From Pseudomonadota bacterium (GTDB lineage: Bacteria > Pseudomonadota > Gammaproteobacteria > Steroidobacterales > Steroidobacteraceae), in NCBI GenBank assembly GCA_021843755.1, contig JAKBWB010000048.1:1-59939 (forward strand): a stretch of DNA of 59,939 nucleotides, in the 5' to 3' direction. Of this stretch, positions 9,362 to 18,226 are shown in pieces. The notes under the pieces are model-generated. The model was given only the letters and a program-made list of their open reading frames with translations, was not told the DNA's origin and did not search any database. Position 1 is the first letter of the stretch. Each line of letters opens with the position of its first letter. The translations under genes were made by a program, and so were the position numbers.

Positions 9362-10291
9362 ATGCACGGCGCCGGTGATCTTCCGAGCCGCTCGCCGGCA
9401 AGTGTGCTGTGCGATTGGGGCAGCAGTCGGCTGCGCGCCTTTCTCGAGATTGAGGGGCGCGTGGCTGCGCGGGCCGGCGGGCCGGGGATCGGGGTGCTTG
9501 GCGGGGAGGTGCCCGAGGAGGTGCTGCGCCGCACGCTGGCGCCGTGGCGCGCGAGCCATGAGCTCGAGCGGATCGTGCTGTGCGGGATGGTCGGCTCGCG
9601 TGCCGGCCTGGCCGAGGTATCTTACGTGCGCGCCCCGGCGGCGCTGGCGCCGTGGCGGGCCGCGGTGCGGGTGGTGCGTTGGGGCGAGGAGGAGGTCCAT
9701 ATTCTGCCGGGCATTCAGGCGCAGAACTTCCGCGACGTGCCGGACGTGATGCGCGGCGAGGAGACCCAGATCTTTGGTGCGCTGCGGCTGCGGGCCGCGC
9801 TCGGGGAAGGGCGGCGCATGATGGTGCTGCCCGGCACGCACAGCAAATGGGTGGAGGTGCGCGATGGACGCATTGCCCGACTGCAGACCTACTTCACCGG
9901 GGAGCTGTTCGAGCTGCTGTGCACCTGCTCATCGCTCCTGCGGCTCGGCGGGGCCGTCGAGGCGGATGAGGAGGCCTTTGAGATCGGGGTGCGCAACGCC
10001 GCCCGCTACGATCTGGCGGCCAATCTGTTCGAGACGCGCAGCGCGCAGCTGATCGAGGGCCGCTCGGACGGCTGGGCCCGCTCGTTCCTCTCGGGCGTGC
10101 TGATCGGCGCGGAGGTGCACAGCATGCTCGCGATGCCGAGCGCCCCGCGTGGCGAGGTCACCTTGATCGGGGATCCCAGGCTGACGGATAGCTACCAGCG
10201 CACGTTGGCCGCATTCAGTGTCGCAGCACAGTGCCTCGACGGCGATGAGTGTGTGCTCGCCGGATTGCGCGCGGCGACAGAGGATGTGTAA
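9362..10291 (+). CDS. dgoK: 2-dehydro-3-deoxygalactonokinase
   Basis: 309 residues. Phosphorylates 2-keto-3-deoxy-galactonate at C6 with ATP, the third step of the De Ley-Doudoroff route. Visible motifs of the DgoK family (actin-like ATPase fold): CDWGSSRLRAF near the start (phosphate loop 1), GMVGSRAGL around residue 78, VLPGTHSKWVEV around residue 155 (catalytic Asp equivalents and sugar site) and a C-terminal LIGDPRLTDSYQ. ATG at 9362 is 8 bp past the lactonase stop; GTG at 9344 or TTG at 9350 would overlap that stop and are alternatives. It lies between the lactonase and the KDPGal aldolase, so the three are one operon. Confidence 0.88.
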   Translation: MHGAGDLPSRSPASVLCDWGSSRLRAFLEIEGRVAARAGGPGIGVLGGEVPEEVLRRTLAPWRASHELERIVLCGMVGSRAGLAEVSYVRAPAALAPWRAAVRVVRWGEEEVHILPGIQAQNFRDVPDVMRGEETQIFGALRLRAALGEGRRMMVLPGTHSKWVEVRDGRIARLQTYFTGELFELLCTCSSLLRLGGAVEADEEAFEIGVRNAARYDLAANLFETRSAQLIEGRSDGWARSFLSGVLIGAEVHSMLAMPSAPRGEVTLIGDPRLTDSYQRTLAAFSVAAQCLDGDECVLAGLRAATEDV

Positions 10292-10303
10292 CGGGGTGGT
10301 GAG

Positions 10304-10957
10304 ATGACGATCGGGCAATTGATCGAGGCGGGCGCCCCGCCGGTGGTGGCGATCCTGCGCGGCGTGACGCCCGAGCAGGCGCCCGAGATCGGCCGTGCGC
10401 TGCTCGCGGGCGGCATTGGCATGATGGAGGTGCCGCTGAACTCGCCGCGGCCGCTCGAGAGCATCGAGCGGCTGTGCGAGGCGTTTGGCGGGCAGGCGCT
10501 GATCGGCGCCGGCACCGTGCTGTCGGCGGCGCAGGTCGAGGATGCCGCGGCCGCCGGCGCGCGGCTGATCGTCTCGCCGCATACGGATCCTGCGGTCATC
10601 GGCCGGGCTGTCGCGCTCGGTCTGGAGTGCCTGCCGGGGTTCATGAGCCCGAGCGAGGCGTTTGCGGCGCTGGCGGCCGGCGCACGGCAGCTGAAGCTCT
10701 TTCCGGCCGCGAGTCTGGGACCGGGCTATCTGAAAGCGCTGCGCGAGGTGCTGCCCCGGGCGAGCGGTGTCTGGGCGGTCGGGGGGACCGGTGCGCACGA
10801 TCTTGCGGCGTGGCTGCAAGCCGGTGCGAGCGGCATCGGGGTGGGCGGCTCGCTGTACAGGGCGGGCGATGCGGCCGCGGTGGTTGAGGAACGCGCGCGG
10901 GTGCTGCAGGCCGCCTGGCGCGGCTTGCAGTCCTGTGGTGCGCTCGGAGGCGGCTGA
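10304..10957 (+). CDS. dgoA: 2-dehydro-3-deoxy-6-phosphogalactonate aldolase
   Basis: 217 residues. Class I (Schiff base) aldolase that splits KDPGal into pyruvate and glyceraldehyde 3-phosphate. ILRGVTPEQA near residue 18 and MEVPLNSPRPLESI near residue 45 match DgoA more closely than KDPG aldolase (Eda). The catalytic Glu sits in MEVPLNS, the Schiff-base Lys in ARQLKLFPA and the phosphate site in VGGTGAHDL. Starts 12 bp after the kinase stop with a GGGGTGGTGAG leader. Last gene of the lactonase-kinase-aldolase operon. Its dehydratase partner is probably the IlvD/Edd gene at 18618-20429 rather than a classical DgoD. Confidence 0.9.
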   Translation: MTIGQLIEAGAPPVVAILRGVTPEQAPEIGRALLAGGIGMMEVPLNSPRPLESIERLCEAFGGQALIGAGTVLSAAQVEDAAAAGARLIVSPHTDPAVIGRAVALGLECLPGFMSPSEAFAALAAGARQLKLFPAASLGPGYLKALREVLPRASGVWAVGGTGAHDLAAWLQAGASGIGVGGSLYRAGDAAAVVEERARVLQAAWRGLQSCGALGGG

Positions 10958-11013
10958 GGCACGCCGAGGCAGCCGAAAGCGATCAACTGGGTTATCCTGG
11001 GATCGTCGACCGA

Positions 11014-11024
11014 ACCAACTTGGT
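11014..11024. promoter_or_regulatory. Palindrome ACCAA-C-TTGGT upstream of sugar transporter
   Basis: Perfect 5-1-5 inverted repeat in the 307-bp gap (10958-11264) between dgoA and the sugar transporter. The TTGGT/ACCAA half-site resembles operators of GntR/FadR-type regulators, and one such gene is at 20584. Apart from this I see no gene or other clear signal in the gap. Confidence 0.3.
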
Positions 11025-11264
11025 CATCGCTGCAGCGTACATCGGGAGGCTCGGCGTCTCCTGTGCCAATTTGGACGAAAGTGATCATGGGAGGCAGATG
11101 GGGCCGCCTGTGACGTTCCCGGCATTTGATGTGGTCAGCGAACGATGGATGCCACTACAATCGGTTGAGTCGGATTTGGCCATGTGCATCAACAGATCGC
11201 GTGCAAAACGTAGCGGTTATCGACGGCGCGAGCCTGCAGCCGACGAAAAATCAACGGAGACTCC

Positions 11265-12656
11265 ATGAACGGTAAAGTGGAAGCGGTTGCCCTCGAAGCT
11301 CGCCCGAAGGCGGCGGTATTCATCGGCTTGCTGGCAGCCCTGGCGGGCTTGATGTTCGGCCTGGATATCGGCGTGATCTCGGGCGCCGAGCAGTTTATCA
11401 AAGCGGATTTCGGCATCTCCGACGTAGTCCTGGAGCACATCGTCAGCTGGATGATGCTGGGGGCGGCCGTGGGCGCGCTCGCGGGCGGCTGGATGGCCAG
11501 GAGCCTCGGACGCAAGCGATCGCTCTTGGTGGGATCGGCGATATTCGTCGCGGCCTCGATCCTGTGCGGCGTGTCGTGGTCCGTTGAATCGCTCTTGGCC
11601 GGGCGCCTGATTCTCGGCGTATCGATCGGAATGCTCTCCTTCACCTCGCCGATCTATCTGGCTGAGATTGCCCCGGAGACCATACGCGGCTCGATGGTGT
11701 CGTTCTATCAATTGATGATCACCATCGGCATTTTTGTGGCTTATCTTTCGGATCTCGCCTTCAGCTACTCCGGGAACTGGCACTGGATGCTGGGCATCAT
11801 CGCCATTCCGGGGGTGCTGTTCTTCCTGGGTGTCTTTACACTGCCTGACAGTCCGCGCTGGCTGATGATGCGTGGACGTACCGAAGAGGCGACCCAAGTG
11901 CTGACCAGGCTGCGCGGCAACCCGCAAATCGTCGCGCAGGAAGAGCAGGAAATCGCCGCTCAATTACGCATCCCGCAGCATGGCTGGCGCATGTTTCTCC
12001 AGAACTCGAATTTCCGCCGTTCGGTGGGGCTGGGAATTCTGCTGCAGATCGTGCAGCAATTCACCGGCATGAATGTGGTGATGTATTACGCCCCGATCAT
12101 TTTCAAGGACATGGGATATCAGAAGGAAGCGCAGATGGTGTTTACCGCCATCGTCGGGCTGACCAATGTGCTGGCGACGTTCATTGCCATCTGGCTGGTC
12201 GACAAGTTGGGCCGCAAGCCGATCCTGTACATCGGATTTTCGGTGATGGCGGTCGGCATGGCGTTCGTGGGCATCATGATGCATCTGGGCATCGATACCC
12301 GTGTAGAGCAACTGTTCACCGTGGCCATGCTGCTGATCTTCATCATCGGCTTCGCGATGTCGGCGGGCCCGTTGATCTGGATTCTGTGCTCGGAGGTGCA
12401 GCCGATCAATGGCCGCGATTTCGGCATAGCGCTTTCCACGCTGACCAACTGGGTTGCCAATTTCGTGGTGGGCGCGACCTTCCTGACGCTGCTTAACAGC
12501 TTCGGGCATGCGCAGACGTTCTGGCTGTACGCCGGATTCAATGCCGTATTCCTGCTGATTACGGCAATGCTGGTGCCGGAGACCAAGAATGTCACCCTGG
12601 AATTCATCGAGCGCAACCTGATGGCCGGCAAGCCGCTGCGCAAGATTGGGCAATGA
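11265..12656 (+). CDS. MFS sugar:proton symporter (XylE/GalP type)
   Basis: 463 residues with 12 TM helices. Sugar porter signatures: GLMFGLDIGVISGAEQF in TM1, RSLGRKRSLL in the first cytoplasmic loop, PIYLAEIAPETIRGSMV after TM4, PDSPRWLMMRGR before the central loop, QQFTGMNVVMYYAP in TM7, VDKLGRKPIL and a C-terminal VPETKNVTLE. These define the MFS sugar porter family, importing hexoses or pentoses with protons across the inner membrane. ATG at 11265 follows AACGGAGACTCC. Placed 307 bp after the KDPGal aldolase and followed by its own terminator, so a separate transcript of the same functional block; galactose or arabinose is the likely cargo. Confidence 0.92.
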   Translation: MNGKVEAVALEARPKAAVFIGLLAALAGLMFGLDIGVISGAEQFIKADFGISDVVLEHIVSWMMLGAAVGALAGGWMARSLGRKRSLLVGSAIFVAASILCGVSWSVESLLAGRLILGVSIGMLSFTSPIYLAEIAPETIRGSMVSFYQLMITIGIFVAYLSDLAFSYSGNWHWMLGIIAIPGVLFFLGVFTLPDSPRWLMMRGRTEEATQVLTRLRGNPQIVAQEEQEIAAQLRIPQHGWRMFLQNSNFRRSVGLGILLQIVQQFTGMNVVMYYAPIIFKDMGYQKEAQMVFTAIVGLTNVLATFIAIWLVDKLGRKPILYIGFSVMAVGMAFVGIMMHLGIDTRVEQLFTVAMLLIFIIGFAMSAGPLIWILCSEVQPINGRDFGIALSTLTNWVANFVVGATFLTLLNSFGHAQTFWLYAGFNAVFLLITAMLVPETKNVTLEFIERNLMAGKPLRKIGQ

Positions 12657-12676
12657 GCTTTTCACGAGGCGACAAG

Positions 12677-12703
12677 AAAAGCCGCACACCGCGTGCGGCT
12701 TTT
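12677..12703 (+). terminator. Rho-independent terminator after sugar transporter
   Basis: Stem AAAAGCCGCAC / GTGCGGCTTTT with a 5-nt loop, 20 bp after the transporter stop, ending in TTTT. The A-tract makes it functional in both directions. Confidence 0.85.
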
Positions 12704-13232
12704 CCGGAGAAACCGGCCGTGCCGGGACTTGATGCCTCGGGAATCTGTCCACCGTGAATTCGCTTCGATGGGCATTCGAACCTACGGATCACGGCGAGGC
12801 ATTGGGTGGCGCTGCGAGTTTCAGGCAGAGGCACGGTCGAGGCGGCCGAGACCGAGCGGGCCGGGGCCGCATACGGGTTTGATCGGGTAGGGAGCGAGAA
12901 CTGCCTGGATGTTTCCGAAATAGACGTCAGCACGTTGGGACGCCGTTCTTGTAGGGAGCGGCCCGCGTGCGTTGCGGCTGCAGAAGCGCGCCGGCGTCGA
13001 TTCGGGCGAACGCCGACGGACAGCAGCAGGGCATGACGTTGGATGCGGCAGCGCCATCGGCAACGACGTTCCCAGCGTCATCGGCAATCCGGAGAAGGCC
13101 GGGCCGATGCGGCCGTAAAGCTCGCGCGCGATCCGCAATTACAACATGGCGGTCCCGCTGCTGCTGCGGCGCTACAGCACGCATGGGAACCGCGATCGGA
13201 AACCACCTCAAGAATGAGCCTTCAGACCCACA
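12704..13232. other. No recognisable gene
   Basis: Several short overlapping frames exist on both strands, none with a recognisable protein or a good ribosome binding site. The mixture of broken frames suggests decayed coding DNA, but I cannot name the ancestor. Confidence 0.4.
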
Positions 13233-13500
13233 TCAAAAAGCGCGCGCCTGCTCAGCGCATGCCGGAAATCCGCCGCCGGCCGCGACGCCAACCCTCCGGT
13301 CGAGGAGTCCCACGATCCCCGCCCGCCCATGGCGCTGCTGGTGTCGGCCGGCGGTACGCTCGGGCGCGCCGAGCGCCCGCGCCACCTCCGCTTGTTGCGC
13401 GAAACCCGCCTCAACCAACATCACATCGCATACGCCGCGGCTACCGCATCGGCGGCGCGGTAGTGATGCACCCACAAAGCCCTCCGACGGGAATCGCCCG
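13233..13500 (-). pseudogene. Relic of a helix-turn-helix transposase N-terminus
   Basis: On the minus strand one frame reads LVEAGFAQQAEVARALGAPERT followed by RHQQRHGRAGIVGLLDR. This resembles the N-terminal HTH of several transposase families (pattern: QxEVARAFGVxxRTVxRxxxRYxxxGxxGL). The preceding residues of the same motif (HYRAADAVAAAYAM) sit in another frame, so at least one frameshift separates them, and no catalytic domain follows. Family assignment is by pattern only and could be wrong. Confidence 0.4.
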
Positions 13501-13666
13501 CTGATCCTCCTCGGCGCGCAGCGTAGGGCGCGCATTGATCACTCCGGGGTTCGAGGGGGCGATCGCGGCTCCGGGGCCGGCTGCGTATTCATGGGCCGCA
13601 GCTAACAGCGGACAGGCATTGCTCCGCAACCGGCCTTACTGAAACCGCCTCTATTTCAGCCCGCTG

Positions 13667-13693
13667 CGTCCGGTCGAGTCAAAAGACCGGACG
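13667..13693. repeat. Inverted repeat (hairpin), 9-bp arms
   Basis: CGTCCGGTC and GACCGGACG separated by 9 nt. No T-run follows on either side, so it is not a standard terminator. Lies in the non-coding stretch before the TonB-dependent receptor. Confidence 0.5.
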
Positions 13694-13809
13694 GGTATTG
13701 GCGTGCATCCCGGCCACGCAAAAGCCCGAATTTCAGGCGCGAAAGGGGCTATGTCCGCAAGTCTGAACTCGGCGGCGATGGCGCTAAAAGGAACAGGTTT
13801 GCCCGCTGT

Positions 13810-13827
13810 ATTTGACGTCCGTCAAAT
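13810..13827. promoter_or_regulatory. Dyad ATTTGACG-TC-CGTCAAAT upstream of TonB-dependent receptor
   Basis: Perfect 8-2-8 inverted repeat 183 bp before the receptor start. The right size for a dimeric repressor or activator site; each arm also contains a TTGACG that could be a -35 box. A second inverted repeat lies 50 bp downstream. Regulator not known. Confidence 0.45.
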
Positions 13828-13877
13828 CGACAACACTTTGTCGCGAATATACTCGCGCCGTCGTCAGATAGCGGTAC

Positions 13878-13920
13878 CATATTTCCGAGGACAAAAAGCA
13901 ACGGTCGCCTTGGAAATATG
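13878..13920. promoter_or_regulatory. Inverted repeat CATATTTCC ... GGAAATATG in receptor leader
   Basis: Perfect 9-bp arms separated by 25 nt, 90-130 bp before the TonB-dependent receptor start. Could be two operator half-sites or a stem in the 5' leader. The half-site ATTTCC/GGAAAT also forms the compact palindrome before the lactonase gene at 8363-8375. Confidence 0.45.
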
Positions 13921-14009
13921 AGTCTGCCAAAAAAGGCGTCTGCCGTATCGGCGGCGGGGAGTGTTGCGGGTTAACAACATATCGGTTTGGGGCAGAGGGG
14001 GCATCAAAA

Positions 14010-17000
14010 ATGAGCTGGAAGACAGTACGTAACGCATCGAAGTACGCGTTCAAGAAAAACGCCGGGGTCGGTGCGATGGGCCGTGCGGCCTACCTCATGA
14101 TCGGCTTTGCAGGGTTGGCACTGGGCGTGTTCGCGTTAAACGCAGGCGCAGTGCTCTACGCCCGGAACGTCGTTCCGGAGAAAACCTCGGGTCAACAGGT
14201 GCTGCCGGGCAAGGCGGCAAAGATGAAACGGCGGAGGCTCGAAGCGCCGCCGAATGCCTCGCCGAGTGTGATCACGCGCAACGGCGCCGGGCTCTATGCC
14301 CAGAATACGACCGCGCCCCCGACGACCATCGGGACCGCGGGCTCGAACGGGCAATCCTCGGCCACCGCGCTGGCGCCGATCATCGTCACGGGCATCCGCG
14401 GGTCGCTGATGCGATCGCTCGCGATCAAGCGGGAGTCGATCGGCGTCGTCGATGCGATCTCGGCCGAAACGATCGGGCAGTTCCCTGACTCCTCGGTCGG
14501 CGGCGCACTCGCGCACCTGCCCGGCGTCACGGTCAATCGCGGTTCGCTCGCCTACTCGAGCGCGGAGGGATCGCCGGTTGCCGACGGGTTGCCCCAGGGC
14601 GTCAACGTCAACGGCTTCGGCGGGTCGTTCAATACCGTCCTGGAGAATGGCAGGCAGATCGCCTCCGGCAACGGACAGACGTTCAATTTCTCCGGCATCG
14701 GGGCCATGTACGTCGGGCAGATCGACGTATTAAAGACGCCCGATATGGCACTCTCTTCGGGCAATGTGGGCTCGGTGATCAACGTCAAGATGCTGACGCC
14801 CTTCGACAATCCCGGTCTGCACGTCGGGGTGAATGTCGGCGCGTCGGATTACACCATGGATGGCGGCAACCGTCCGGCGGTCGGGGCCCTGTTCAGCGAC
14901 ACCTTCGATCACAACAAGTTCGGCATCCTCGTTGATGGCGATTACACGGACTATCACACACTTGCGCACCAAATGGATGTCGCGGGTTGGAAGGGCATCG
15001 CCGCCGGGGGATTCCCCTGCTCGGATCTGGCGGCCAACTTCACCACGGCGTTCGGTAGCACCGGCTGCGCCAGCGTGGGTGCCGGCGCCACGGGCGACGC
15101 GCAGGTGCCCGTCTGGTATCCGCAGCAGATGTTGATGACCATGGCCAGGGTCGACACCCGGACCAAGGATGGGCGCGCGGTACTGCAGTGGCACCCCATC
15201 CGTTCGGTGATGGTGACTCTCGACGAGAACTACTCCTCATGGGATTATCACAACAAGCAATTCGAGCGCGCCAGCTGGTTTGGAGGCTTTCCTGATTCGA
15301 CGCTGGACCACAATGGCACGATCACCGACTTCAACTACACGGGTCCGATAGACTTCAATTCGGAGGTGGAGGATGAGTACATCGTCACGAACACGTATGG
15401 GCTGAATGTGCTGTGGAACGTCAATTCCGACTGGACCGTGGACGTCGACGCCGATCAGTCGAAATCGCAGTTCAACCCGAACGGCACGTACAGCCATGTC
15501 GACGTCGACACCGGCTTCGGGGATGCGAAAAACAACTACACGGGCGGTCTCGTGCTCAGCCAGAATGGCAATAATCTGCCGTACTGGAGCGCCTATGGAC
15601 CGAATGCCGTTGCCTCGGGCGCCGGCGCGGTCGCCTCGCCGAACTACAACGGCCTCGATCCGTTCATCATCGGCTCCCACGTCGTGCCTCTGCAAACGCA
15701 GCAGAACAGCGATCAGATCAACGAGGCGACCCTGCGGGCCACCTGGAACCCGGGCAACAGCACCAAGGTGACCTTCGGGGCGCAGTTCGTCGATGATGAC
15801 TGGAACACCAAAGAGAGGGACACCTTCACGAACAACTACTGGGAACTATGGGCGGGTTATGGACCGGCTTCGGGCAATGGGCCCGGTGCCGGCGTCGCAT
15901 TGCTGCCGTCGATGTTCTCGCCGGTCAGTGTCGGGACCTTCATGCCGGGTTACGGCAACAACGGCAATCTGCCGGGCACGCTGCTGTTGTACAACCCGTA
16001 CACGGTGCTCAATTACCTGATTCACCAGCCGGTCGATCCGAGCCAGAACGCAGTGGCCGTGGCGGACGGCTATCCGGCCTATACCGGCGGATATCTGCCC
16101 CCGGAGGCGCTGAGCCCGACTTCGGTGCAGCACGTGGCACGAATGAACTATGCGCCGTTCGTACAGGTCAGCCGCAATTTCCGGATCGACGGCATGAAGC
16201 TGATGACGCGCCTGGGAATGCGGTACCAGCGCACGGACGAGACCATCGGTGGTCTGAACTCTCTTGTCACGAACGTGTCATGGCTGGGCGCCAGCGATCC
16301 GACCGCGTACAGCTTTGCCCTGAGCAAGCCAACCTGGGTGCAGACGACGCGCTCCTACGGCTACTTCCTGCCGGCCTTGGACCTGGCGCTGTGGCCCACC
16401 GACGATCTGGAAACGGCCCTCGATTTCTCGCGGACGGAATCCGCACCGCCGAATGGCTCGTTGATCCCGAATACCAGCTATGGCGGCCGGGTGAATGCGC
16501 TGTCGGCGAGCGGCAACAATCCCGGGCTGCTGCCGTACCTGTCCAACAACTATGACCTGCGGGTGACCTGGTTCTACAAGCACGGCGACTACGCGGAGTT
16601 GCACCCGTTCTACAAGCAGGTGTCGAACTTCCCGACCTCAACCGTGACCGACGTCACCCTGCCCATCGACGATCCGGCACCGTGCACCTACACGGCCGGT
16701 GGCGCGGTGGTGTTCACGGATTCGAACTGCGGCAAGCCGATGGTGTTCGCGGAGTCCACCATCTCGAACAAGCTGTCGGCGGACGTGACGGGTGTGTCGG
16801 CGACCTGGCAGCAGATGCTGCCGTACGGGTTCGGTGTGCTGATCAACGGCACATGGATGCACTCCAACGCGAACTTCAATGACTATAGCCTCACCAGCAA
16901 TCAATTCGCGTTGTCCGGAGTGGGGAGCTCGGCGAACGGCACGTTGTTCTATCAGCGCAACAAGTGGCAGGCGCGTCTGACGGTGAACTGGCAGGCGAAA

Positions 17001-17246
17001 CTTCTGCTATTGGTCGGACAGGAGCAGGGCGGAGGCGCGTTCGGTAACGAGCCGGTCTATCAGGCGCCGTTCACGCAGCTCGATTTTGCGACGAACTACC
17101 AGGTCGACAAGTATCTGAACGTGTACTTCGATGCGAACAATCTGCTCAATTCCATCTATCACACGTATGGACGGTTCCCGAATCAGACCTTGGATGTGAT
17201 CGACTACGGCACGTCGCTCGAGTTCGGAGTGCGGGCGAAGTTCTGA
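14010..17246 (+). CDS. TonB-dependent receptor, Xanthomonas/Caulobacter type
   Basis: 1078 residues. A long basic n-region and one hydrophobic segment (AYLMIGFAGLALGVFALN, about residues 28-45) form the signal peptide. The TonB box region reads APIIVTGIRGSLMRSL near residue 125, followed by a plug domain (GQFPDSSVGGALAHLPGVTVNR) and a long 22-strand barrel ending in the typical C-terminal aromatic strand (YGTSLEFGVRAKF). The IVTGIRxSLxxSL box and NVNGF motif match the TonB-Xanth-Caul subfamily, which imports carbohydrates across the outer membrane. ATG at 14010 with GAGGGGG upstream. Between the sugar symporter and the aldonate dehydratase, so its substrate is probably a galactoside or pectin-type oligosaccharide (inference). 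Confidence 0.93.
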   Translation: MSWKTVRNASKYAFKKNAGVGAMGRAAYLMIGFAGLALGVFALNAGAVLYARNVVPEKTSGQQVLPGKAAKMKRRRLEAPPNASPSVITRNGAGLYAQNTTAPPTTIGTAGSNGQSSATALAPIIVTGIRGSLMRSLAIKRESIGVVDAISAETIGQFPDSSVGGALAHLPGVTVNRGSLAYSSAEGSPVADGLPQGVNVNGFGGSFNTVLENGRQIASGNGQTFNFSGIGAMYVGQIDVLKTPDMALSSGNVGSVINVKMLTPFDNPGLHVGVNVGASDYTMDGGNRPAVGALFSDTFDHNKFGILVDGDYTDYHTLAHQMDVAGWKGIAAGGFPCSDLAANFTTAFGSTGCASVGAGATGDAQVPVWYPQQMLMTMARVDTRTKDGRAVLQWHPIRSVMVTLDENYSSWDYHNKQFERASWFGGFPDSTLDHNGTITDFNYTGPIDFNSEVEDEYIVTNTYGLNVLWNVNSDWTVDVDADQSKSQFNPNGTYSHVDVDTGFGDAKNNYTGGLVLSQNGNNLPYWSAYGPNAVASGAGAVASPNYNGLDPFIIGSHVVPLQTQQNSDQINEATLRATWNPGNSTKVTFGAQFVDDDWNTKERDTFTNNYWELWAGYGPASGNGPGAGVALLPSMFSPVSVGTFMPGYGNNGNLPGTLLLYNPYTVLNYLIHQPVDPSQNAVAVADGYPAYTGGYLPPEALSPTSVQHVARMNYAPFVQVSRNFRIDGMKLMTRLGMRYQRTDETIGGLNSLVTNVSWLGASDPTAYSFALSKPTWVQTTRSYGYFLPALDLALWPTDDLETALDFSRTESAPPNGSLIPNTSYGGRVNALSASGNNPGLLPYLSNNYDLRVTWFYKHGDYAELHPFYKQVSNFPTSTVTDVTLPIDDPAPCTYTAGGAVVFTDSNCGKPMVFAESTISNKLSADVTGVSATWQQMLPYGFGVLINGTWMHSNANFNDYSLTSNQFALSGVGSSANGTLFYQRNKWQARLTVNWQAKLLLLVGQEQGGGAFGNEPVYQAPFTQLDFATNYQVDKYLNVYFDANNLLNSIYHTYGRFPNQTLDVIDYGTSLEFGVRAKF

Positions 17247-17884
17247 AATGCATCGCCGCCGAGTCATTGCATGGGCAACTGTCCAAGGAGCGGAGCGTGT
17301 GCACTGGGAAGGCCGGGTCCGGAGCCGCAGATCGTGGGTCACGCCGTGGAGCGGATGCGAGCGTGGTGTGAAGCCAGGTGCGAGCGGGATCCGGCGATGG
17401 GTGCGGGGCCGTGAAGGGTCGACGTGAGCATCGTCCGCCGGGATTGCGCTGCGCGAGCCGCAATATGCCGCGCAACGCTCGAGTCCTGGTGTCACGGGGC
17501 CCGGACCGGTCGCTCTCCAGGAAGGCCGCAGGAGGGAAACAAAGCCCCGGGGATGACCCCCGGGGCTTGATCATCGAGACGCCGGGCAAGACGCGATGTG
17601 CCGAGCGCGCGTGTTCGGATGGGCGCTTGCCTCGAGGTCCACTGGCGCGAGTTCGCTCGAGACCTGTGGGGGGCGCTGAACGCCGAGACGGTCGTTCGCG
17701 GAACGGAGCCTGACCTGCGGCGCGATCCGGTGCGGGCGCGCGCCGATGATCCACCGGCGTTGGAACGAGCACGGAGGCGAGTGACCCCGCCGGTATGAGC
17801 CATGTGCGCAACGTCCGCGCACGCCAGCCACGGCGGCGTTGCGTGCGCAGTCAAGCAGTGCGTCCGGCGGCACATGTGAGAGTC
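17247..17884. other. Intergenic stretch without a convincing gene
   Basis: 640 bp between the receptor stop and the structured element. All frames are GC-biased, with no recognisable protein and no good start site. The only clear signal is the terminator hairpin at 17542-17568. Confidence 0.5.
17542..17568. terminator. Strong GC-rich terminator hairpin
   Basis: Perfect 11-bp stem AAGCCCCGGGG / CCCCGGGGCTT with a 5-nt loop. Read on the minus strand it is followed by TGTTT, making it a plausible terminator for minus-strand transcripts. On the plus strand it could stop the receptor transcript 300 bp after its end. Confidence 0.65.
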
Positions 17885-18226
17885 GTCCTGTCCCTTGCGC
17901 CGGTTCGCGGACCTGGATATAAGATCAGCCGCACGAACGACGTGCCTACCGCCGAGAGGGCGGGAAGTTACGCGCGGGGGTGCGACGCATGCGTCGCACG
18001 GGTGGCCATGGCGGCCACCCTGGGCATTCTGCGAAGCCAGGATGGCGAAGCAGAATGGGCCTGCGCGGCGGAGGCAGCGAACGGGTAACCGTTCACCCGC
18101 CTCAGCGCCGCCCCACGAAGAACCGCGAACCGGCCCAAAGGTCCTTGCAAGCCCCAAGGCTTGCACGGACCGAGATACGGCAAGTGCTGTCTGGAACGGC
18201 ATGAAGACGTGTCGGGGCAGGACTAA
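17885..18226 (+). ncRNA. Candidate structured RNA element inserted in a DUF1348 gene
   Basis: About 342 bp of nested complementary segments. Outer helix: 17885-17894 with 18214-18223 (10 bp, one G-U). Inner closing helix: 17900-17910 with 18123-18133 (11 perfect bp, CCGGTTCGCGG/CCGCGAACCGG). Enclosed hairpins: 17931-17945, 17949-17963, 17980-17999 (20-bp perfect palindrome), 18000-18020, 18025-18057 (8-bp stem, symmetric GAA/GAA internal loop, 3-bp stem) and 18065-18111 (stepped stem capped by a GUAA tetraloop). One further hairpin follows at 18140-18171. GNRA loop and GAA/GAA loop occur only when read as plus-strand RNA. The right end lies 4 bp from where homology of the DUF1348 gene stops. 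No protein is encoded. Identity unknown: a HEARO/omega-RNA-like element, an intron-like ribozyme or a structured MITE are the options. Confidence 0.6.

Noticed and set aside
17885-18226. Group II intron
   Set aside because: I could not find the conserved domain V hairpin or a GUGYG start at a sensible boundary, and there is no reverse transcriptase.
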